From positions 1-21,730 of the IMG/VR virus record IMGVR_UViG_3300023180_000463: 21,730 bases of DNA. One strand, 5' to 3'. The translations under genes were made by a program, and so were the position numbers. This DNA is from a virus. This document shows positions 7,354 through 14,444 of this stretch, piece by piece. Position 1 is the stretch's first letter. Each line of letters begins with the position of its first letter. The notes below the pieces were generated by a model. It worked only from the letters and a program-made list of their open reading frames with translations, was not told the DNA's origin and ran no database searches.

Positions 7354-7746
7354 TTAGCTGTTATTAAAGATCTTCTCTAAGACCTCTTTTGCTTCAGAGA
7401 CAGTAGAAATAAATCCCATCTCTTTACTTGGTTTGGTATTGTTACCATCTCCTTTGAACATCTTTCTAATGAAGTCCTGGTAATTGACAATCATTTCTAC
7501 ATCAGATGATTCACTCATAGTAAGAACATCACTCATGTCTACTATGAACATATCTTCTGTAGTTGTCTTCAACCAAGGTTCAAACTTGTACCCTGTTACT
7601 TTACCTCTGATCTTTACTTCCTCTACAACAATAGGATTAGATAAAATTAGTAAAGTTCTATCACCTTCATCAGATGCTGCTACTTTGGTAAAGATTTCAT
7701 CACCACATTTGAATTTGATTGTTGCATAAAAATCATCTTCCATCAT
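7354..7746 (-). CDS. Sm-like (LSm/Hfq-fold) cyanophage protein, 130 aa
   Basis: A beta-rich soluble protein. The N-terminal part, FYATIKFKCGDEIFTKVAAS followed by TLLILSNPIVVEE, has the alternating hydrophobic pattern of an Sm1 motif, with the GDEI turn typical of Sm folds. After an insert with EPWLKTTTE comes DMFIVDMSDVLTMSE, which looks like an Sm2 strand pair. I recall a structure described as an Sm-like protein of putative cyanophage origin, and this sequence fits that family; Sm rings usually bind RNA, so an RNA role is possible but unproven. I chose the ATG ending at 7746: GGGAG lies 8 bases upstream, while the TTG two codons earlier would sit too close to it. It follows uvsW by 16 bases and is separated from gp55 by a promoter. 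Confidence 0.65.
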   Translation of the reverse strand: MMEDDFYATIKFKCGDEIFTKVAASDEGDRTLLILSNPIVVEEVKIRGKVTGYKFEPWLKTTTEDMFIVDMSDVLTMSESSDVEMIVNYQDFIRKMFKGDGNNTKPSKEMGFISTVSEAKEVLEKIFNNS

Positions 7747-7762
7747 AAGCAATACTCCCTTT

Positions 7763-9226
7763 CTAATCTTTTATGTCAATAGAAATAATGTCATAATTGA
7801 ACTGTTCTTGAACATAAATCTTGATTCTTTCAATAAAGTGATTCAATGTATAATTCTTTCTTGACCCTGTAGTAAGGTCATCAGCAATATCATATAATCT
7901 TGCTTTTACTTTGTCTTTGCCTTTTCTTAGGACTCTACCAATACTTTGTAAGTTTCTAACTCTTGATTTGGATGGAGAGGCAAAAATAACGTTGTGTAGA
8001 TTCTTGATGTTGATACCTGTGCTGAAGGTTCCATAAGATGCAACAATAATTGCATCCTTCTCTTCCTCAGTAATTTTTCTTACAAGTTCTCTATCTTCAG
8101 CATCTACGCCACCATGAATGAAGAATACTTTTCTTTCACTGGTTACCTTGCTATTTATTATTTCAAAAAGTACCTTACCGTGTGCTTCTACTCTTGAGAA
8201 AAGAATAAGAGTATTACCTGTTAGATCAATAGCAAGATTAGTGATGAATTTGTTTCTTTTCTCATGACCAATGAGGAATTGAATTTCATCTTCATAAGTT
8301 TCAAACTTCTGTGGTTTGTACTTGAGAACTAAACACTGAATATCAAGAGTAGAGAGATGACCTTCATCAATCAGTTTCTTAGTTCCAGTAACTTTATATG
8401 ATGGACCAAATAATCCTTCCAATACCCATTTGTGGGTTTGTGTTCCATCAAGTGTTCCAGTGAAACCATATCGATACTTAGCATGATGCAACTTGTCCAT
8501 GATACCTATCAATGACTTGCTCTTGAACAAGTGTGCTTCATCTCCAATTACAACATCATATTCTTCAAAGAATGATCTATCTAAGTTGTAAACAGATTGC
8601 CAAGTTGTAATAGTGACTTCACTGGTATTGCTTCTATCTCTGCCAGCATAGATTCTGTGGCAGTAGTTTTCTGCATCCCACCCATAATCCTGGAAGTCCT
8701 TGAACATCTGCTCTACAAGGGACGTAGTAGGCACTACAAGAAGGATCTTTTTACCTAATGCCACAAAGTACCTAACAATGGCATAAATCATGAATGACTT
8801 GCCAGATGCTGTTGGTGAGATGAGAAGTTTTCTGTTATATCTCAGAGCATCATATACTGCTTCAATCTGATAATCTCTTGGAGTAAAGGTAGTGATGGAC
8901 TTCATATAATCCTTCACTCCTTCCATTGAAATCATTTCATTGACTTCAAATGGAGGACCGTAAAACTTGTTGTTTGCAAACTGATATGAGTATCCAGCAT
9001 TCTCACAGAACGCAACAATCTTATCAAGAAGACCTACATAGATCCTCTTGGTTTTCATATTGAACAGATGAACGTATCCATCCCAGTACTTGCTTCTGTA
9101 CTGAGGCATGAATTTCTTATTGGGAACCTCAAAAGTGAATCTGTCCCTCAACTCATACTCAATGTGAGGTTCAGTTTCAATCTTGAGGTAAACTTCATTC
9201 ACCTTCTGGATTGTCAAATCTGCCAT
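7763..9226 (-). CDS. uvsW: UvsW superfamily 2 DNA/RNA helicase
   Basis: A 487-residue helicase (T4 UvsW about 503). The N-terminal domain includes HIEYELRDRFTFEVPNKKF and YWDGYVHLF, like the UvsW DNA-binding region. Motif I is SPTASGKS (137-144), motif Ia VVPTTSLVEQM, motif II DEAH (229-232), motif III FTGT (255-258), and the C-terminal RecA domain carries VASYGTFSTGINIKNLH and motif VI QSIGRVLRKG. UvsW unwinds branched intermediates and R-loops, driving the switch from origin to recombination-dependent replication. It lies 27 bases downstream of uvsY, the reverse of the T4 order. AATAAATA precedes it by 21 bases, overlapping the uvsY stop. Confidence 0.96.
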   Translation of the reverse strand: MADLTIQKVNEVYLKIETEPHIEYELRDRFTFEVPNKKFMPQYRSKYWDGYVHLFNMKTKRIYVGLLDKIVAFCENAGYSYQFANNKFYGPPFEVNEMISMEGVKDYMKSITTFTPRDYQIEAVYDALRYNRKLLISPTASGKSFMIYAIVRYFVALGKKILLVVPTTSLVEQMFKDFQDYGWDAENYCHRIYAGRDRSNTSEVTITTWQSVYNLDRSFFEEYDVVIGDEAHLFKSKSLIGIMDKLHHAKYRYGFTGTLDGTQTHKWVLEGLFGPSYKVTGTKKLIDEGHLSTLDIQCLVLKYKPQKFETYEDEIQFLIGHEKRNKFITNLAIDLTGNTLILFSRVEAHGKVLFEIINSKVTSERKVFFIHGGVDAEDRELVRKITEEEKDAIIVASYGTFSTGINIKNLHNVIFASPSKSRVRNLQSIGRVLRKGKDKVKARLYDIADDLTTGSRKNYTLNHFIERIKIYVQEQFNYDIISIDIKD

Positions 9227-9247
9227 AGATATAGATTCTCTTAAAGG

Positions 9248-9255
9248 TATTTATT
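9248..9255 (-). promoter_or_regulatory. Late-promoter-like octamer before uvsW
   Basis: Minus-strand AATAAATA, one base from TATAAATA, overlaps the TAA stop of uvsY and lies 21 bases before the uvsW ATG. In T4, uvsW is a late gene, which supports the assignment; the motif alone is short. Confidence 0.45.
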
Positions 9256-9688
9256 ACCCCAATCCAGAAGAGAATCTCATGAATTCGATAGCATTCTTGA
9301 TTTGATATGTTCTGTTGGTAACTTGTTTGAGAATATTCTCAAGATACTCCAACATAGTATCATAGTAATCAATTTTGAGAGAAGCATTTGATAACTTCTC
9401 ATCAGCATCCAAATATTTGGTCATTGTATCCTTGTCTCTAATTTTCTTAGGAAAGGGATTGTCAATGTAAACTTCTGGGTCTGCTTTACCTGAGAAGTAT
9501 TCATACCTCTCATGTCTGATGTTCTTTCTTTGTTGTTCTGCTTTCTTTCTCAGCAGAAGTATGTTGTTGTACAATTCATAATATTTTGCATGGAGGATGG
9601 GGATGTTCAAAGATTCAGTATGTAGATTGTCTGGATCTATCTTTGCATCTTCTGACCACATCCTCTGAATAGTGTCAAGGTCAACCAT
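9254..9688 (-). CDS. uvsY: UvsY recombination mediator protein
   Basis: A 144-residue helical protein (T4 UvsY 137). The segment HAKYYELYNNILLLRKKAEQ, the motif YEYFSGKADPEVY and a later KYLDADEKL, ending with a helical region around KNAIEFMRF, run in the same order as in T4 UvsY (KLQYEAANN...LDYYSGRGD...VLSADKDVL...IKHIQDMRAF). UvsY loads the UvsX recombinase onto single-stranded DNA coated with gp32. It starts 3 bases after the stop of the tail-tube-like gene, implying co-transcription with a structural protein. Confidence 0.9.
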   Translation of the reverse strand: MVDLDTIQRMWSEDAKIDPDNLHTESLNIPILHAKYYELYNNILLLRKKAEQQRKNIRHERYEYFSGKADPEVYIDNPFPKKIRDKDTMTKYLDADEKLSNASLKIDYYDTMLEYLENILKQVTNRTYQIKNAIEFMRFSSGLG

Positions 9689-9691
9689 AAA

Positions 9692-10258
9692 TTATGTGCA
9701 AGGGTTACAACTGATTTCACGTATATTGTAGATAGTATACTTGAAAGTGACCTCTGCTGTAAAGTATTCCACATCAGTTTGTGTAGCATCAAAGTCAAGT
9801 GTGGTCAAGTTGACTGGGAACAAATTTTCAAAAATGACTTTGAACTTTGCATTTTGCATTGAGTCCAAAACAGTCAGTGTTCCGTCTGAATACAGATTCA
9901 GTTGTGTTTTGTCTGGTTGTACAAGATCATAATCTTCTCTCTGGAAATCATATATCTCTTGCAAACTGTCTGGGAATGCAGTACCTCTCATCCAGTTTTG
10001 GATTTCCATATAGTTCTCAAGATTTTCATCAACTAAAAATCTGATGGTCAAATCCTCAAAGTCCATCACAGTTCCTGGAAGAGGAATGTGCTTCAGATAA
10101 GTATTCATCTGTGCTTCAGGGAAGTTGAGCGCAGGAAGATTCACTGCACTACCAAAGAATGCCAACTTTGGTGCTCTATTCACTTGAAACCTAAAACCTG
10201 TAGGTGTCAGAAAGTTTCTATTTGTAATTTGACCTTTTATTGGTTTCTTCGTTGCCAT
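9692..10258 (-). CDS. Tail-tube-fold structural protein (position of cyanophage gp3, tail completion/sheath stabiliser; also resembles gp19/gp54)
   Basis: A 188-residue protein with the same order of conserved blocks as the gp19 tube protein of this genome: an N-terminal FRFQV strand, LPALNFPEA (gp19 has LPASTISEV), the block FEDLTIRFLVDENLENYMEIQNWM (gp19 has a similar run through FERWMN), then FENLFPVNLTTLDFD (gp19 YDIFPTNIDAIDLSYD) and a C-terminal VTFKYTIYNI. It is therefore probably a tube-fold paralogue acting at a tail end, such as an initiator (gp54-like) or terminator. Cyanophages usually carry a gene labelled gp3 between gp23 and uvsY, which is this position, so that label may apply. 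It starts the segment after the gp23 terminator and abuts uvsY. Confidence 0.75.
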   Translation of the reverse strand: MATKKPIKGQITNRNFLTPTGFRFQVNRAPKLAFFGSAVNLPALNFPEAQMNTYLKHIPLPGTVMDFEDLTIRFLVDENLENYMEIQNWMRGTAFPDSLQEIYDFQREDYDLVQPDKTQLNLYSDGTLTVLDSMQNAKFKVIFENLFPVNLTTLDFDATQTDVEYFTAEVTFKYTIYNIREISCNPCT

Positions 10259-10273
10259 GGTATCTTTTTTAAG

Positions 10274-10281
10274 TATTTAGA
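10274..10281 (-). promoter_or_regulatory. Weak late-promoter-like octamer after the gp23 terminator
   Basis: Minus-strand TCTAAATA lies 9 bases after the T-tract of the gp23 terminator and 15 bases before the start of the tail-tube-like gene. A promoter is expected somewhere here because the terminator should isolate the downstream genes, but the leader would be very short. Confidence 0.35.
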
Positions 10282-10290
10282 TGTAGGCAT

Positions 10291-10317
10291 AAAAAAAGAG
10301 GGGTCTCTTGACCCCTC
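10291..10317 (-). terminator. Intrinsic terminator after the major capsid gene
   Basis: Minus-strand GAGGGGTC, loop AAGA, GACCCCTC, then seven T: a perfect eight-base-pair GC-rich stem with a T-tract, 23 bases after the gp23 stop. A terminator directly after the most highly expressed gene is expected. Confidence 0.92.
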
Positions 10318-10340
10318 CAGTAAACTCTTGTGAGTATGAA

Positions 10341-11771
10341 TCACATGAGGTTCTTGACAGCAACTCTTCTGTAGTATCTGTTGCTGTTAACTCTGAGTCT
10401 ACCCAGACCCTGATCAATGCCCTCAGCAAATGGGTTAGCAACCAGACCATATCTGGTCTTGAAGCCAATCTTAGGCTGGAAGCTGTTCTCACCAACGGCA
10501 CGAACCATTTGGAGAGGAACATATGGGCAGTAGAACAGACCTGCATCATAAGGGGAAGAACCCTTATAACCTACAACATAGTACTGGTTACCTGCATTGG
10601 TTGCAGTGTTAGCACCTGCCAGGTTAGCAGCATATGGGTCAATGTAAACTCTGAACTTACCATTGATTGTACCAGCAAAGGTGTTGCCAGTGTCATCAAC
10701 ATTCAGGTTTGCATTCAGTGCAGGGGTGTAGTCCAGGATGCCTGCCATGGTGAGTGCAGAAGCAACATCAGCAGAACAAAGGACGATGTTGCCCTTTCCT
10801 CTACGAGTTCTCTGTGCAATAGCATTTGCATCTCTTTCGATCTGGAACAGAAGTCCTTTGAACTTCTCAACAGACCATCTACCATTGGAGTCAATATCCA
10901 GGTCGAATACACCAGCAGTTGCAGTGTTGGAAACAGCACCTTGCTCAGCAACCTTATAGATGGTTCTGATAACTTCTCTGTTGATCTCAGCAAGGATCTC
11001 AGTGGAGAGAATGTTAGCAAGTTCTGCTTCTGCATTCAGACCATGAATTGCCTTCAGGTCTTGTGCAAGCTCAAGGCTGTATTCTGCCTTCAGTGCTCTT
11101 GACTTTGCAGTTACAGTGACTTTCTCAATCGAGAATGCCATCTGGTTGAATGCATCATCACCTGTGCCTGACAGGTTCTCTGCATCACCAGTAACCATGC
11201 CCTGACCAACGTCATAAGCAGTGGAGGTTGCAGTGCCAACAGGGTTCAGAACTGATGGGTTGGTGCCTGACTGAGCAGTTGTACCAATACCAGCATCAAC
11301 ATCAGAGAAACCTGCTGTGAGATCGAATCCAGCATTCTGACCAGAGAATGCAGAATCAACTTCATTGTAGAATGTCTCAGATCCAGACTGATTCTCATAT
11401 CTGGAACGCATTGCAAAGATCAGTCCAGTAGGACCATTCATTGGCTGAACACCTGCCAGGTCATATGCAACCAGGTTAGGCATTGAGCGTCTGATCAGTG
11501 AGATCAGAACAGGGTCGAAACCTGCAACAGGACCAGCAGGCTCAGCACCACCACCGAAACCACCTGAAGCACCAGCAGCATTAGCGCTGTTGGTTGGGGT
11601 TTCCATCAGGTTGATACCTGAGTTAAATGCTTGCTCTTCCTTAAGGAATCTTTCTTGGTTTTCCAGCAGGACAGCGGTTACTGCTCTTCTGTGGGAATCT
11701 CTGATTGGATCAAGACCCTCATAGTCGAGAAGTGGACTCCACTTTTCCTGCAGATGCTCTGATTGGAACAT
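10341..11771 (-). CDS. 23: gp23 major capsid protein precursor
   Basis: A 476-residue HK97-fold capsid protein of the T4 type (T4 gp23 521). Recognisable blocks are ERFLKEEQAFN, FDPVLISLIRRSMPNLVAYDLAGVQPM (about 84-110), the GPTGLIFAMRSRY run, KVTVTAKSRALKAEYSLELAQDLKAIHGLNAE in the middle, and a C-terminal SFQPKIGFKTRYGLVANPFA. The first 57 residues look like a prodomain: NLME ends at E57 and fits the gp21 cleavage rule (Ile/Leu-x-Glu), giving a predicted mature N-terminus TPTNSANAAG. GAGGT upstream of the ATG is a good ribosome site. No late octamer was found directly before it, so it probably relies on the gp22 promoter. Followed by a strong terminator; no gp24 vertex gene follows, unlike T4. 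Confidence 0.97.
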   Translation of the reverse strand: MFQSEHLQEKWSPLLDYEGLDPIRDSHRRAVTAVLLENQERFLKEEQAFNSGINLMETPTNSANAAGASGGFGGGAEPAGPVAGFDPVLISLIRRSMPNLVAYDLAGVQPMNGPTGLIFAMRSRYENQSGSETFYNEVDSAFSGQNAGFDLTAGFSDVDAGIGTTAQSGTNPSVLNPVGTATSTAYDVGQGMVTGDAENLSGTGDDAFNQMAFSIEKVTVTAKSRALKAEYSLELAQDLKAIHGLNAEAELANILSTEILAEINREVIRTIYKVAEQGAVSNTATAGVFDLDIDSNGRWSVEKFKGLLFQIERDANAIAQRTRRGKGNIVLCSADVASALTMAGILDYTPALNANLNVDDTGNTFAGTINGKFRVYIDPYAANLAGANTATNAGNQYYVVGYKGSSPYDAGLFYCPYVPLQMVRAVGENSFQPKIGFKTRYGLVANPFAEGIDQGLGRLRVNSNRYYRRVAVKNLM

Positions 11772-11823
11772 TTGCTTTTACCTCTATAAAAAAGTTAGTT
11801 GTTTGTTTGAATTAATGTTAAAT

Positions 11824-12888
11824 TCAGTTCTGTCTAAATGCACCCAGGCTTCTGAGATATGCATCCATACCACCTGCTTGTGGAGCAGGGGTGCTGTCTA
11901 CACCCTCTGACAGAGTTTGGGGTGCTTCCGACTTAGTAGCAGGAGTTCTGGAGAAGTATGACTCCTTCAGAGTTTCCAGCTTTTCACGATATTCTTCTTC
12001 ACTTTCAAACTCAACACTTTCGGCAAGTGAAGCGAGCTTCTCTTTCTGAGAAAGTGCAAGACCCTCTGAAACGGAATCAAGGATTCCATCAGCAACTGAC
12101 TCTGCCAGGCGCTGGTTGAGGGAGATGTTCTTCTCAATCTGCTCGTTGAGTTTTGTCTCCATATCATCAAGTTTTTCTACCATGCTCTCAAGCACATCAT
12201 ATTTATCTTCAGGGATTGTTACATAATGTTCTTCAAAAAGACCCTTCATTCCTGAAAGGAATGATTCAGTCATTTCAGTCTTAAGTCCATGCTCAACTGC
12301 AAGAGCATTTTCTACCATCCACTCTTCAGCAACATATTCAAGGTAGGCATCAACTCTGTCAGTGAGTTCTTCCTTAAGACCTTCTTTTGCTTCATCCAGT
12401 TTTTCAGCATACTGGACTTCCAGTGCTTCTTGGATTTCTTGTACTTTAGAATTCAGAGCAGCTTCAAAGACCATCTTTGCTTTTGCTCTGAACTCCTCGG
12501 AGAGTTCTTCACCACCAAGGAGAGCATTGACATCTTCTTCAATGTCATATGCTTCTTCTTCTACAGTTTCTGCTTCTGCAACGACTTCCTCTTCAGAGAT
12601 CTCTTCCTCTTCAGTTTCAATCTCTTCCTTAGCCATCTTCTTCATTGGCTCAGCAGCCTTTGCACCCTTATTGACTACATCACTGACAGTTTTGATCTTA
12701 GGCTCTCTGAGCTTTGCAGAATCATCATCAGGTCTGTAGTTTTCTGGAGTAGGTCCACCCAGATCCTCATAGGATCCAGATTGACCAGGGGTGATGTTAG
12801 CGACACTACCTTGTGCCTCAGCAGGCTTGGCGTTCGCATTCACAGCAGTCTTAGATTGCTCCATTTCTTGTAAATCTCCACGAGACAT
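11824..12888 (-). CDS. 22: gp22 prohead scaffolding core protein
   Basis: A 354-residue, very acidic protein, predicted largely helical, between the prohead protease and the major capsid gene, where T4 has gp22 (269 residues). A Glu-rich stretch (about 95-130) is followed by heptad-like coiled-coil segments such as FEAALNSKVQEIQEAL and VLESMVEKLDDMETKLNEQI. The first 90 residues are Pro/Ala/Gly/Ser-rich and probably disordered, making it longer than the T4 protein. The scaffold core templates the gp23 shell and is later degraded by gp21; Leu/Ile-x-Glu sites are abundant. GGAG lies 7 bases before the ATG and a perfect TATAAATA 35 bases upstream. Confidence 0.9.
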   Translation of the reverse strand: MSRGDLQEMEQSKTAVNANAKPAEAQGSVANITPGQSGSYEDLGGPTPENYRPDDDSAKLREPKIKTVSDVVNKGAKAAEPMKKMAKEEIETEEEEISEEEVVAEAETVEEEAYDIEEDVNALLGGEELSEEFRAKAKMVFEAALNSKVQEIQEALEVQYAEKLDEAKEGLKEELTDRVDAYLEYVAEEWMVENALAVEHGLKTEMTESFLSGMKGLFEEHYVTIPEDKYDVLESMVEKLDDMETKLNEQIEKNISLNQRLAESVADGILDSVSEGLALSQKEKLASLAESVEFESEEEYREKLETLKESYFSRTPATKSEAPQTLSEGVDSTPAPQAGGMDAYLRSLGAFRQN

Positions 12889-12923
12889 TTGAACTCTCCG
12901 ATTAACCTATTTTAATCTATATT

Positions 12924-12931
12924 TATTTATA
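12924..12931 (-). promoter_or_regulatory. Late promoter (TATAAATA) before gp22-gp23
   Basis: A perfect T4-type late element TATAAATA on the minus strand, 35 bases before the gp22 ATG and 12 bases after the gp21 stop. It would drive the scaffold and major capsid genes through gp55-programmed polymerase. Confidence 0.7.
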
Positions 12932-12943
12932 AATTAGAAACCT

Positions 12944-13594
12944 TTACAGGTTATTGAGAAAATCATTGAATAATTCAATTTTCTTCTCATCTAATTGTCT
13001 TTGTGTAACTAAAGTGTTAATTTGTTTGTATGTCTTTTGAGCATACTTCTCACGAAGGATGCCTCCATCCCATACCCACTCTTTACCTTCCATGATGCCT
13101 TCAACAAAAGCATCAGGAGCAGAAGGATCAGCAACAATATCAGCAGCAGTTGCTAACATGAAATCATCGCCTACTATATTTACACCTTCTCTGGTAGGTC
13201 TCAGTGAACCAATACCTCTTGAAGATACTCCGAGTCTTACACCTTCACCAATAAGTGATTCTGCAATCTTACCCATTGGGGTGCTGAGAATCTTTGCCTT
13301 ACCAATAAAGTTTGAACCGTTTTCCTTGAGGGAAACAATCTTGTGTGAAACTCTATCAAGGTTTACAGTTGGACCATCAGGATGACCCAACTCACCAAGA
13401 GCTCTTCCTGCCATAACATGATTTTCATTGTATCTGGCAACTTCTCTTCTGAGAGTTTCCATTGGATACATTCTGCCATTTCTGTTCTTGAGATCACCTT
13501 GCAGGAAGATGCCCTCAATGAACATGGATTTTTTACCGTTCTTTTCTTCAACGATAAAATCAACTGATTCGATTTCTTCTCTGATTAGTTTCAT
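12944..13594 (-). CDS. 21: gp21 prohead maturation protease
   Basis: A 216-residue serine protease of the T4 gp21 type (T4 212). Expected catalytic blocks are visible: the His block ELGHP (68-72), the Ser block LGVSSRG (121-127) and an Asp-containing ADIVADPSAPDAF (151-163). RNGRMYP (38-44) is also typical of the family. In T4 the protease activates itself inside the prohead, cleaves gp23 and gp22 after Ile/Leu-x-Glu, then degrades itself. It starts 8 bases after the stop of the 183-residue gene, so the two are probably co-transcribed. Confidence 0.95.
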   Translation of the reverse strand: MKLIREEIESVDFIVEEKNGKKSMFIEGIFLQGDLKNRNGRMYPMETLRREVARYNENHVMAGRALGELGHPDGPTVNLDRVSHKIVSLKENGSNFIGKAKILSTPMGKIAESLIGEGVRLGVSSRGIGSLRPTREGVNIVGDDFMLATAADIVADPSAPDAFVEGIMEGKEWVWDGGILREKYAQKTYKQINTLVTQRQLDEKKIELFNDFLNNL

Positions 13595-13602
13595 TGGTGA
13601 TC

Positions 13603-14154
13603 TTATGAATCTTGGACTTGTTGAATAAATGCAGTTCCAGTACCACTATTAGTTTTTACTGCAACTTTGATTGATTTTCTCAATTCTGCATAAGGTGCAG
13701 TAAAAGTAGCTGGATTGCCAGTACTTGAATCATGATCAATGGTAACTCTGGTGTTGTAATAACCACCTACATTTGAAGTGGTATTCACATCAGTCAGAAT
13801 TTTGTGTGTAAAATCATAATCTGACTGACCATTCACTGTTAAAGTGACTGCATCGCCAATAGCAAAAGGACAACCAGTACCCTCAGGGAAGTCAATAATT
13901 GTTGTAGAACCTGTGGTAATACCAACTACTCTTTGAGAAGTAATTGGTCCAATAGTAATTGTCTCTGGTTCATTTTGAGAGACATAGTAATTTTCATTTG
14001 TTGGGGAAGGATTAGTTCCAATAGCAACAAAAACTCCTGCACCTTCAGCCACTACTCTAATAGCATCTGATTGTTGCGATATGGCAGATGTTGTAGTAAC
14101 ACCTGTACTTGTTGACAAAACTGTATTAATCCCAACGGGTTTTAGTGCAGCCAT
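13603..14154 (-). CDS. Beta-rich hypothetical protein, probably virion-associated, 183 aa
   Basis: A 183-residue protein rich in Thr, Ser, Val, Ile and Gly, low in Lys/Arg and without Cys-pairs or catalytic motifs. The segment AIRVVAEGAGVFVAIGTNPS followed by YVSQNEPETITIG resembles short beta-sandwich capsid-decoration or structural proteins common in T4-like cyanophages, although I cannot name a specific family. It lies between the gp67-like gene and gp21, where T4 carries gp68, but its composition is not that of a charged helical core protein, so it is not a gp68 equivalent by sequence. AATAAATA lies 30 bases upstream, indicating late expression. A role on the head is inference from position and composition. 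Confidence 0.7.
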   Translation of the reverse strand: MAALKPVGINTVLSTSTGVTTTSAISQQSDAIRVVAEGAGVFVAIGTNPSPTNENYYVSQNEPETITIGPITSQRVVGITTGSTTIIDFPEGTGCPFAIGDAVTLTVNGQSDYDFTHKILTDVNTTSNVGGYYNTRVTIDHDSSTGNPATFTAPYAELRKSIKVAVKTNSGTGTAFIQQVQDS

Positions 14155-14184
14155 TATTTTAAATTACAATAGTCCTATAGTAGT

Positions 14185-14192
14185 TATTTATT
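14185..14192 (-). promoter_or_regulatory. Late-promoter-like octamer before the 183-aa gene and gp21
   Basis: Minus-strand AATAAATA, one base from the T4 late consensus, starting two bases after the stop of the gp67-like gene and 30 bases before the next ATG. Spacing matches the other late candidates here. Confidence 0.5.
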
Positions 14193-14194
14193 AT

Positions 14195-14410
14195 TTACTC
14201 TTCCTCAGTTGTATCCAGATCTACATCAGATTCAATCTCTGTTTGTGGTTCTGCATCAAAATCTACATCATCTCCAAATAAAGATGCTGCAACAGTTGGT
14301 CTGTATGCATCAACATTAGCAGCACTCTTTTGGAAGAGAATATCTTTGATTTGATCGCTGATCTGTGAAGAAGATCCGTCCTTGATCAAAAGGTCCATCA
14401 GGTCATCCAT
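14195..14410 (-). CDS. 67: gp67-like prohead core protein, 71 aa
   Basis: A 71-residue acidic protein between the portal and protease genes, where T4 has gp67 (80 residues). The N-terminal half is helical (MDDLMDLLIKDGSSSQISDQ onward, then VDAYRPTVAASLFG), and the last 25 residues are almost all acidic or polar, ending TTEEE. T4 gp67 has the same layout: an N-terminal helix with a similar ending before a poly-acidic tail. Gp67 helps build the scaffold core and the head shape. Direct sequence identity is low, so the assignment is by position and architecture. It has its own TATAAATA 26 bases upstream. Confidence 0.65.
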   Translation of the reverse strand: MDDLMDLLIKDGSSSQISDQIKDILFQKSAANVDAYRPTVAASLFGDDVDFDAEPQTEIESDVDLDTTEEE

Positions 14411-14436
14411 GTTATCAAAATCCTATGACTTGAACT

Positions 14437-14444
14437 TATTTATA
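14437..14444 (-). promoter_or_regulatory. Late promoter (TATAAATA) overlapping the gp20 stop codon
   Basis: A perfect TATAAATA on the minus strand whose TAA is the gp20 stop codon in frame. It lies 26 bases before the gp67-like ATG. Confidence 0.65.

Noticed and set aside
10308-11102. Long plus-strand open frame (264 codons) opposite gp23
   Set aside because: It lies wholly antisense to the clearly coding gp23 and its terminator region, has no recognisable domain, and arises from codon bias on the other strand. The same applies to the plus-strand frames opposite gp22, CobT-like, gp18 and cobS.
12540-12640. Repetitive GAA/GAG-rich stretch in gp22
   Set aside because: It encodes the Glu-rich acidic region expected of a scaffold protein and is not a DNA repeat or CRISPR-like element.
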